From assembly GCA_964346495.1 (NCBI GenBank), contig CAYFUW010000008.1, positions 1-36,891 of the forward strand: a stretch of DNA of 36,891 nucleotides, given 5' to 3'. The stretch is from JBGZFC01 sp964346495. Lineage in GTDB: Bacteria; Bacteroidota; Bacteroidia; Bacteroidales; Dysgonomonadaceae. The notes under the pieces are model-generated. The model was not told the DNA's origin and searched no databases. It saw only the letters and a program-made list of their open reading frames with translations. Both the position numbers and the translations under genes were made by a program. This document shows positions 21,592-28,730 of this stretch, one piece after another (the first letter of the stretch is position 1; the number at the start of each line of letters is the position of its first letter).

Positions 21592-22449
21592 TCAATTATT
21601 TATTCTTTGTATATATTCAACTAAGAATATAATAATTAAAATAAAACTAAATAAAGTAAATATCGTAGTTGTTGTTGAAATTATAAATGTAAAAATCGGA
21701 ATCCAAAAGGAGTTAAAATTCATTATTATTAATGGAAGAATTACTCCAAATAAAAGTGTAATTATGCTTGTTCTAAATATTTTTGTTGTAACAGGGTTTA
21801 AGGGTCTCTCGAATTTCCAAGTCAAATCTAGTAAAGGTTCTATGACATCTATTTCAATATCCCCTGAAATAGTCGCAATGATATCGGGATTTAACTTTTC
21901 AATGTTTTGATATTCGCGGTAGTCTATTATTGATAAAGTCCTTTTTATTTGCTTAAAAGAATAAGTGTCAAAATTTTCAAGTGCTGAAATATTGAACAAG
22001 TTTTCAAATTCGTGGTAACTTGTGCTCTGATAATACCAAATCCAATTAGCTCTTATTCTGTGATTATCTAATTCTTTGTAAGTATATACTTTATAGCGAT
22101 TATCGTAATTATATTCTTTATAGAAAAAATAAAAACTGTAAAATAAAGAAAGAGAACTATCCTCATCTTGAAGTTTATTTATCAGTTCTTTGTTATTACT
22201 ATTCACGGCAGAAATATATTTTTTTATATTTTCTTTTTTTACCCAAAAATCTGAATTATAGATGTAGTATATAAATTCTATATATGCATTAAGTTTAGGA
22301 GTAAAAAGTTTAATCTCTTGAAGTAGTTTGTCTTTTTTATTTTTATAATCAGTTACAAAAAAAATAATAAAAGGAACAGACACAGCAAAAGTGAAAGATG
22401 ATGCAGTAATCAATGAAGACAATAATATTTTAAAATCAAAATCCATCAC
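21592..22449 (-). CDS. Membrane protein of unknown function
   Basis: 285 residues. A first membrane segment lies at about 7-31, a soluble part rich in Tyr, Asn and Lys at 35-220 and two membrane segments at the end (about 226-247 and 252-280). No family is recognised; FIIFFVTDYKNKKDKLLQEI and the ending resemble no domain I know. The gene is markedly AT-rich compared with phoH and purC and is next to the transposase element, so it may be horizontally acquired. It starts 15 bp after the phoH stop and could be read through from it. Confidence 0.6.
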   Translation of the reverse strand: MMDFDFKILLSSLITASSFTFAVSVPFIIFFVTDYKNKKDKLLQEIKLFTPKLNAYIEFIYYIYNSDFWVKKENIKKYISAVNSNNKELINKLQDEDSSLSLFYSFYFFYKEYNYDNRYKVYTYKELDNHRIRANWIWYYQSTSYHEFENLFNISALENFDTYSFKQIKRTLSIIDYREYQNIEKLNPDIIATISGDIEIDVIEPLLDLTWKFERPLNPVTTKIFRTSIITLLFGVILPLIIMNFNSFWIPIFTFIISTTTTIFTLFSFILIIIFLVEYIQRINN

Positions 22450-22464
22450 AGTTTATAGTTTATA

Positions 22465-23430
22465 TTAGTTTTCTCTTTCCCCTTTGTGAAGGTTGGCAGA
22501 AATTTCCTTCTCATACGCCTCCACAATTCGTTGCACCAATTTGTGTCGAACAATATCTTTTTTATTGAATTCGACTTTGCCTATCCCTTTTATATTTTGC
22601 AGAATACGCATGGAGTGAATCAATCCCGATTGTTGCGACGACGGCAAATCTATTTGTGTAATATCGCCGGTAACAATCATTTTTCCGTTTAAACCAAGAC
22701 GAGTAAGAAACATTTTTATCTGCGGTTTGGTAGTGTTTTGCGCCTCGTCGAGTATTATCACAGCATCGTTAAGCGTACGTCCGCGCATAAAAGCAAGCGG
22801 TGCAATCTGAATAACCTTGTTTTCGATATACTCTTTCAGCTTCAAAGGTGGAATCATATCTTCCAATGCATCATAAAGCGGTTGCAGATATGGGTCGATT
22901 TTATCTTTCATATCACCGGGCAAAAAACCGAGTTTCTCTCCAGCTTCTACAGCCGGACGACTGAGAATTATCTTTCTAACTTGCTTAGTTTTCAGCGCCC
23001 TGACTGCCAAAGCTATAGCGGTATATGTTTTCCCTGAGCCTGCGGGGCCGATAGCAAAAACCATATCATTTTCGTCGAAAGCATCTACTAGTTTTTTCTG
23101 ATTTGGCGTACGTGCTAAAATAGGTTTCCCATTCATTCCGTGAATGATAAGGTTATCTTGTTTTGCTATTGCCGGAGCTTTCCCTTTAACAATATCCAGA
23201 ATATCCTCCTCTTTTAGCATGTTCATTTCGACGCTAAACCTCTCTAACTCATGAATTTTCTCCTCGAAAACAGCCAATTCCTCCTCATCGCCAATTACTT
23301 TTATCACATTTCCACGTGCTACGATACGCAGTTTGGGGAATAGTGTTTTAAGTAATTGGATATTACAATTGTTGACTCCGTAAAAGATCACAGGGTCAAT
23401 ATTATCTAAAATAATAAGGCGTTCAATCAT
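22465..23430 (-). CDS. phoH: PhoH-family ATPase
   Basis: 321 residues. N-terminal segment (1-90) with a KH-like portion (LLKTLFPKLRIVARGNVIKVIGDEEELAVFEE), then the PhoH P-loop domain: Walker A AIGPAGSGKTYTA (126-138), SRPAVEAGEKLGFLPGD and Walker B AVIILDEAQN (223-232), with MIVTGDITQIDLP as sensor. PhoH proteins are RNA-related ATPases or helicases often adjacent to RNase genes such as ybeY; here the neighbours are purine genes. It starts 9 bp after the purF-like stop, suggesting co-transcription. Confidence 0.94.
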   Translation of the reverse strand: MIERLIILDNIDPVIFYGVNNCNIQLLKTLFPKLRIVARGNVIKVIGDEEELAVFEEKIHELERFSVEMNMLKEEDILDIVKGKAPAIAKQDNLIIHGMNGKPILARTPNQKKLVDAFDENDMVFAIGPAGSGKTYTAIALAVRALKTKQVRKIILSRPAVEAGEKLGFLPGDMKDKIDPYLQPLYDALEDMIPPLKLKEYIENKVIQIAPLAFMRGRTLNDAVIILDEAQNTTKPQIKMFLTRLGLNGKMIVTGDITQIDLPSSQQSGLIHSMRILQNIKGIGKVEFNKKDIVRHKLVQRIVEAYEKEISANLHKGEREN

Positions 23431-23439
23431 TGGTTTTTT

Positions 23440-25353
23440 TTAAAAGTTGAGTGAATATTGATATGATATGTTTTCTTGTCCTTCAATATAATTAATAAAT
23501 GCATTGTTTACCAATCTATTGCCTCCCGGTGTCGGGTAATTTCCTGAAAAATACCAATCGCCGGAGTTATTGGGACACGCTTTGTGCAAATCTTCAATAC
23601 TTTGATAAACAATTTTTACTTTGGCTTTGATATCTTTATCGGTAAGCATTTGGGCTATTTTGTCGGAAATTTCTTGCTCGGTAAACGGTGCATAAATATC
23701 TTTCACATAGTTTATAATTTCCTCTTTCTTTTTATCTTTTTGAGCAAGACATTTCTCGTAAGTTTCATCAATTACGTTCTGCATTCCTCGCTCTTTGAGC
23801 AATGTAATAGCTGCTTTAAAAGCGATAAATTCGCTCATTTTTGTCATATCGATTCCATAATAATCGGGATAGCGTACTTGTGGCGAAGAAGATACAATAA
23901 CAATGGTCTTAGGATCTAATCGGTCTAATATTTTGATGATACTCTGCCTAAGCGTAGTTCCACGAACAATACTGTCATCAATAATAACAAGACTATCAAT
24001 TCCTCGGCGTAACGAACCGTATGTAACGTCGTAAACGTGCGCTGCCAAATCGTTTCGATTGTTTCCTTGCGCGATAAATGTACGCAATTTCACGTCTTTA
24101 ATGGCTACTTTTTCAGAACGTACACGTTTGGATAATATCTCTTCTATTTCGGAAGACGATAGTTTAGAGCCTCGCTCGAGTATCTCTGCTGTTTTTTGTT
24201 TATTGAAGTAGTTTTCCAAAGCTTCCAGCATACCAAAATACGCAACCTCTGCCGTATTGGGAATAAAGGAAAACACAGTATTATCAAAATCGTTATCGAT
24301 AGCTTCCAAAATTTTAGGAATAACCAGTTCTCCCATTTTTTTTCTTTCACGATAGATATCATAATCAGAACCTCGTGAAAAATAGATTCGTTCGAAAGAA
24401 CAAGGTGTGATCTTTTCTTTCTTTTCAAGAATTTGAGATGTAGAGATTGTTCCGTTTCGTTTCACAATAAATGCTTCGCCCGGTTGCAACTCATGCACAT
24501 CTTGTTTTGTAAGATTAAATGCAGTTTGAATTACCGGACGTTCAGATGCAACAACCGCCACCTCATCATTGTAATAATAAAAAGCTGAGCGAATTCCCCA
24601 CGGATCACGTAAAGTAAAGGCATCTCCACATCCTATAAGGCCGCAGATAGCATATCCGCCATCCAAGTTTTTAGCTGCACGTTTCAACAAAAAAGGGATA
24701 TCAAGTTTTTCCTCAATAATATGACTCACCTGCTGTCCTGTCAAGTTAGTCTTATCAATTTGATCATATTGATACTGAACTTCTCTGTCGAGATAATGTC
24801 CAAAAGATTCAAGCAATACAAACGTGTCTGCAAAATCGCGCGGATGTTGTCCCTCTTCTAAAAGATGCTGAAATAGTTCATCAACATTGGTCATATTAAA
24901 ATTTCCTGCGAGAGCCAAACTTCGTGATGCCCAATTATTTCTCCGTAGAAGTGGATGCAAATACGACAGACCTACTTTTCCTGTTGTGCTGTATCGCAAG
25001 TGCCCAAGAAATAATTCTCCGGCAAAAGGCACACACCTTTTTACAAAGTCGATATCTTGCAACTGTTCTTCGGAAAAGTCAATAAATGACTTGTGTACAT
25101 TTTCAAAAATTCCGGATATGGCTCCTGAGCCTAAAACTCTCTCGCGAAAAATATATTCACTCCCTGACGCAGCATGCAACTTCACGGCAGCCAATCCGGC
25201 ACCCTCTTGTCCGCGATTATGCTGTTTTTCCATCAGCAGATACATCTTGTCTAAGCCGTAGCGCCAGGTACCATATTTATTATAATAATATTCAAGCGGT
25301 TTGAGTAAGCGAATCATCGCAATACCGCATTCATGTTTTATTTGTTCAGACAT
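23440..25353 (-). CDS. purF: Amidophosphoribosyltransferase-like protein (long PurF paralog)
   Basis: 637 residues, well above the usual 470-510 for PurF. The N-terminal class II glutamine amidotransferase domain begins after a short propeptide with nucleophile Cys9 (HECGIAMIR), then NRGQEGAGLA (46-55) and GHLRYSTTGK (117-126). The PRPP-binding loop of the C-terminal transferase is intact, LVIIDDSIVRGTTLRQ (455-470), so it should convert PRPP and glutamine to phosphoribosylamine. About 35 extra residues lie between the catalytic Cys and the HRGQE-type motif, and a long C-terminal extension follows the PRPP loop. Many Bacteroidota carry this long form besides a short PurF; whether it is the main enzyme is uncertain, so the symbol is tentative. 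Confidence 0.88.
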   Translation of the reverse strand: MSEQIKHECGIAMIRLLKPLEYYYNKYGTWRYGLDKMYLLMEKQHNRGQEGAGLAAVKLHAASGSEYIFRERVLGSGAISGIFENVHKSFIDFSEEQLQDIDFVKRCVPFAGELFLGHLRYSTTGKVGLSYLHPLLRRNNWASRSLALAGNFNMTNVDELFQHLLEEGQHPRDFADTFVLLESFGHYLDREVQYQYDQIDKTNLTGQQVSHIIEEKLDIPFLLKRAAKNLDGGYAICGLIGCGDAFTLRDPWGIRSAFYYYNDEVAVVASERPVIQTAFNLTKQDVHELQPGEAFIVKRNGTISTSQILEKKEKITPCSFERIYFSRGSDYDIYRERKKMGELVIPKILEAIDNDFDNTVFSFIPNTAEVAYFGMLEALENYFNKQKTAEILERGSKLSSSEIEEILSKRVRSEKVAIKDVKLRTFIAQGNNRNDLAAHVYDVTYGSLRRGIDSLVIIDDSIVRGTTLRQSIIKILDRLDPKTIVIVSSSPQVRYPDYYGIDMTKMSEFIAFKAAITLLKERGMQNVIDETYEKCLAQKDKKKEEIINYVKDIYAPFTEQEISDKIAQMLTDKDIKAKVKIVYQSIEDLHKACPNNSGDWYFSGNYPTPGGNRLVNNAFINYIEGQENISYQYSLNF

Positions 25354-25378
25354 TGATAAGTTTTTCTTTAATAATGTG

Positions 25379-25386
25379 CAAATTTA
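25379..25386 (-). promoter_or_regulatory. -7 promoter box of the purF-like/phoH unit
   Basis: TAAATTTG followed by CACA on the minus strand, matching TAnnTTTG, 26 bp before the purF-like start codon. Confidence 0.55.
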
Positions 25387-25502
25387 CGGTTAATTGCTCA
25401 AAAAACGATAAGATTACGGATTAAAAAAAGTTGAGACCTTAATCCGTCAAAATAATACAATAACATTCAACAAGTTATAAAATGTCCACTCCACATTCAA
25501 AA

Positions 25503-26510
25503 TCATTGAGCAAACATATAGTTTATCATGTAAAAAGCGAGAATAAGAAAGAATACAAAATATGCCGAATAAACGTGTATTCGACTTGTTGTAAGTGTGT
25601 ATAGATATGCTACAAGAAATGACAAAAACGGCAAGCTAATTGTCATAAACGATAAAGAGTGATTCCAGTACAGAACTCTAAAAACAAGCAAGAAAAGAAG
25701 CACAAACACCATGAACTGCAATGCGCTAAGTGTTAACACCTTATCTCTTTTGTGTGTTTTGATACTGAAAAACATTATCAAGATGATAAACAAAAATGTT
25801 GATATAACGACAATCCATTCAAACGGTGTAAAAGCCGTAAAATCAGGCAGTGAAAAATCAATTATATTTTTAAACGGCTCAACAAATCCGGCTAAATTAT
25901 CGAAATAAAAGAATAGAGTAAAAACAGGCAAATATGTTAGCAAAAGTCCAAATAGTGATGCCAATATCGAACGGAATTGAAATCCACGCATCGAACTCTC
26001 ACCACGCCACCACAATGGCAAAAACAGCAGCACATAAATTTGAAACAGAGATGCAATCCCGATTAATACTGCTATACGAAAAGAAAATATTTGCGCTGCA
26101 GATTTATGATATGACCACAACAAAGGGAAAAGTGAGAATGATAAAATTAACGTAGCCACCAAGTCGGGTGTCATCACCATAAAATAAGGGTGAGAGCCGA
26201 AAAGCAAAAGCGGCACGACAAAAGGCAAACAAGTACGACTTCTTATAAGAGAAAATCTATCATTCAACTGGGACATTACCCACGAAATAGCAAATACAAA
26301 CAAAGTTGCCGTGATAAAAGAGTAAAGCGGATTAGAAAAAAATGGTGCAATGTAACTCCACAAAAAGCTCGTATCATTAATCTGAATATCAAGCAAATCT
26401 GCGCTAATATACATCGCGATACGCATTGCCAAAACAGACAAAGCCGCAACTATTGAAGCAAATCTTGCCTCAACAATATTTTTTCTAAAAAACCTTACAC
26501 TTTTATGCAT
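25503..26510 (-). CDS. Polytopic membrane protein (DUF6427-like)
   Basis: 335 residues with about nine to ten membrane segments across the whole length and few charged stretches. It begins MHKSVRFFRKNIVEARF and includes FGSHPYFMVMTPDLVATLILSFSL and YVLLFLPLWWRGESSMRGFQFRSILAS, which resemble the Bacteroidota DUF6427 family (name from memory). It starts 6 bp after the purD stop, so it is co-transcribed with purD. No transport motif is recognised; the function is unknown. Confidence 0.65.
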   Translation of the reverse strand: MHKSVRFFRKNIVEARFASIVAALSVLAMRIAMYISADLLDIQINDTSFLWSYIAPFFSNPLYSFITATLFVFAISWVMSQLNDRFSLIRSRTCLPFVVPLLLFGSHPYFMVMTPDLVATLILSFSLFPLLWSYHKSAAQIFSFRIAVLIGIASLFQIYVLLFLPLWWRGESSMRGFQFRSILASLFGLLLTYLPVFTLFFYFDNLAGFVEPFKNIIDFSLPDFTAFTPFEWIVVISTFLFIILIMFFSIKTHKRDKVLTLSALQFMVFVLLFLLVFRVLYWNHSLSFMTISLPFLSFLVAYLYTLTTSRIHVYSAYFVFFLILAFYMINYMFAQ

Positions 26511-26516
26511 ATTCTA

Positions 26517-27791
26517 CTAAACCTGAAGGTCAAACCCGATATCTCTTCTAAAATAATTGCCTTCAAATTGAATCTTTTTCACACTGTTATATGATTTTTC
26601 CAAAGCCTCGTTCATGCTATCGCCATAAGATGTAACAGCAATGACACGTCCGCCGGATGTTACAACATTATCTCCTTTTTGCGATGTACCTGCATGGAAC
26701 AAAATACTGTCTGTTACAGAATCTAATCCCGAAATCGATTTTCCTTTTTCATAATCTTCGGGATAACCACCCGAAACCATCATCACGGTTGTAGCAAAAC
26801 GCTCGTCAATTTCCAAAGTTTTACTATCTAACTTGCCTTTTGAAACTCCGACAAGCAAATCTAACAAATCGGATTTGATACGTGGCACAACCACTTCAGT
26901 TTCAGGGTCACCCATTCTTACGTTATATTCTATAACTTTAGGTTCTCCGGCAACACTCATCAATCCTAAAAAGATAAAACCTTTGTAATCGATATTATCT
27001 CTCTTTATGCCTGCAATGGTAGGTTTCACAACCTGTGTTTCCACCTTTCCCATAAACTCTTTATCGGCAAAATAGACGGGCGAAACAGCTCCCATTCCTC
27101 CAGTATTTAATCCCGTGTCGCCTTCACCAATTCGTTTGTAATCTTTTGCTTCTGGCAATATTTTGTAGGAATTACCATCGGTTAGCACAAAAACCGAACA
27201 CTCAATTCCTTTCAAAAACTCTTCAACAACCACTTTTTTACTCGCATCACCAAATTTGCCTTCGAGCATCTCTCTTTGCATTTGTTTGGCATTGTCCAAA
27301 TCATCCAAAATAAGGACACCTTTTCCGGCAGCCAAGCCATCGGCTTTGAGCACGTAAGGCGGTGTTAATGAATCGAGAAAACTCTCACCTTCCGGTATAT
27401 TTTCTGCTGTAATAGTCAGATATTTAGCCGTTGGAATATTGTGACGAATCATAAAATCTTTGGCAAAATCTTTACTCCCTTCCAGTTCGGCTCCTCTTTT
27501 CGACGGCCCGATAACCATAACATGACGTACCTCTTCATCTTCGATAAAAAAGTCGTAAATACCACGAACCAACGGATCTTCCGGACCAACAACTATCATA
27601 TCGATATTTTTTTCGAGCACGAAAGATTTTATTTTAGCAAAATCGTTCACAGCAATCGTAACATTTGTTCCCAAACTTGCAGTTCCCGCGTTTCCGGGTG
27701 CGATATATAGCTTGCTTAACAGTTTACTTTCACTTATTTTCCATGCCAACGCATGTTCACGACCTCCTTGTCCGAGAATTAATACATTCAT
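26517..27791 (-). CDS. purD: Phosphoribosylamine-glycine ligase (GAR synthetase)
   Basis: 424 residues, ATP-grasp enzyme of purine synthesis joining glycine to phosphoribosylamine. Recognisable are MNVLILGQGGREHALAWKI, VVGPEDPLVRGIYDFF, LKADGLAAGKGVLILDD, the KILPEAKDYKRIGEGDTGLNTGGMGA loop and VIEYNVRMGDPETEVVVPRI with the metal-binding Glu and Asn. The length is normal. Its product's precursor is made by the purF-like enzyme encoded one gene downstream on the same strand. Confidence 0.96.
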   Translation of the reverse strand: MNVLILGQGGREHALAWKISESKLLSKLYIAPGNAGTASLGTNVTIAVNDFAKIKSFVLEKNIDMIVVGPEDPLVRGIYDFFIEDEEVRHVMVIGPSKRGAELEGSKDFAKDFMIRHNIPTAKYLTITAENIPEGESFLDSLTPPYVLKADGLAAGKGVLILDDLDNAKQMQREMLEGKFGDASKKVVVEEFLKGIECSVFVLTDGNSYKILPEAKDYKRIGEGDTGLNTGGMGAVSPVYFADKEFMGKVETQVVKPTIAGIKRDNIDYKGFIFLGLMSVAGEPKVIEYNVRMGDPETEVVVPRIKSDLLDLLVGVSKGKLDSKTLEIDERFATTVMMVSGGYPEDYEKGKSISGLDSVTDSILFHAGTSQKGDNVVTSGGRVIAVTSYGDSMNEALEKSYNSVKKIQFEGNYFRRDIGFDLQV

Positions 27792-27835
27792 ATTATCAAT
27801 ATTTATGTTGAGTTTTGACTGAATTATTTGAAAAT

Positions 27836-27881
27836 AAAAAAAAACCGAGACAGATTATTCATCTATCTTTATTAGGTTTTT
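27836..27881 (-). terminator. Terminator-like structure between the DUF4251 gene and purD
   Basis: On the minus strand AAAAACC pairs with GGTTTTT and encloses a second stem AGATAGAT/ATCTGTCT (one G-U), followed by nine T. It is 80 bp beyond the DUF4251 stop and 45 bp before purD, so it may end the former or act in the purD leader. Confidence 0.65.
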
Positions 27882-27892
27882 GCAAATTGCTA

Positions 27893-27900
27893 CAAAGCTA
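27893..27900 (-). promoter_or_regulatory. Possible -7 box upstream of the purD leader hairpin
   Basis: TAGCTTTG on the minus strand fits TAnnTTTG. If used, purD would have a leader of about 95 nt containing the terminator-like structure. Confidence 0.4.
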
Positions 27901-27960
27901 ATAAAAATAATAAAAAGGACACCGATAAGTATGAATTATCTTATCATGAAAATAAAAAAA

Positions 27961-28452
27961 TCACTCCTTATGTCCGGCACTCACTTCACCTTGGTAGGAA
28001 ATAGCTTGCCTATCTATATCGCTCACATTTAATCGGGCAGCACCGTTTTCCCAGACATCAAAATTGAATCGCAAATCCCGACGTTGGTCATTTATTTTGA
28101 TCTCTACCAAATAGTTTCCTGCATTTTTACCGGGAATAACCTGATACTCAAAATCGGTGCTGGTAAATCGATATCCATTTTCATCGGGATTTACCGGTGC
28201 TTTATATGCTCGCCCATAAAACGGCAAATAGACTGTCAGGGTATCCGGTGAAACTTTAACATCGTAATATGGCGATAGATATACAGCCTGATATCCTGTA
28301 GGATGTGCATAAGTAGCATTAAAAGTAAATCGAAAATCATCAATAGCAGTGCGAATTTCCATAGCTTTTGCCTCTTTTTCGGCGGAAGTTTGTGTTGTTC
28401 CGCAAGCAGTTAAAACAACCACTGCAAATAAGAGATATACTAATTTTTTCAT
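27961..28452 (-). CDS. DUF4251 family lipoprotein
   Basis: 163 residues from the ATG at 28452; an in-frame ATG four codons upstream (28464) is less likely because the later start gives a clean lipoprotein signal, MKKLVYLLFAVVVLTACG, with lipobox LTAC. The mature part holds a single DUF4251 domain (IDDFRFTFNATYAHPTG, VYLSPYYDVKVSPDTLTVYLPFYGRAY, then FEYQV), a small beta-rich Bacteroidota family of unknown function placed in the periplasm or outer membrane. It diverges from the helicase gene. Confidence 0.85.
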   Translation of the reverse strand: MKKLVYLLFAVVVLTACGTTQTSAEKEAKAMEIRTAIDDFRFTFNATYAHPTGYQAVYLSPYYDVKVSPDTLTVYLPFYGRAYKAPVNPDENGYRFTSTDFEYQVIPGKNAGNYLVEIKINDQRRDLRFNFDVWENGAARLNVSDIDRQAISYQGEVSAGHKE

Positions 28453-28663
28453 ATCTAAAAACATTTTACAAAGTCCCTATATCTATCTAACAATCAAACA
28501 TTAAAGATTGTTGTATCAAAACTCAAAAATATCAATCTAAGTGACAAAATATTCCATAACAAGATGAAAAAAGCCGAAATAGGTTTAACCTAATTCAATA
28601 CAGTACAAATAAAAAAACATCTCAATAACTTCAAATTATCTTATCACGACAACCAAAATTTGC

Positions 28664-28671
28664 TATCTTTG
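28664..28671 (+). promoter_or_regulatory. -7 promoter box of the helicase gene
   Basis: TATCTTTG followed by TATAATAC, an exact TAnnTTTG match, 59 bp before the helicase start. Confidence 0.6.
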
Positions 28672-28730
28672 TATAATACATAATCACGACAGACTGTTGT
28701 ATGCACTTGTATTAACTAAAATCGAAAACA

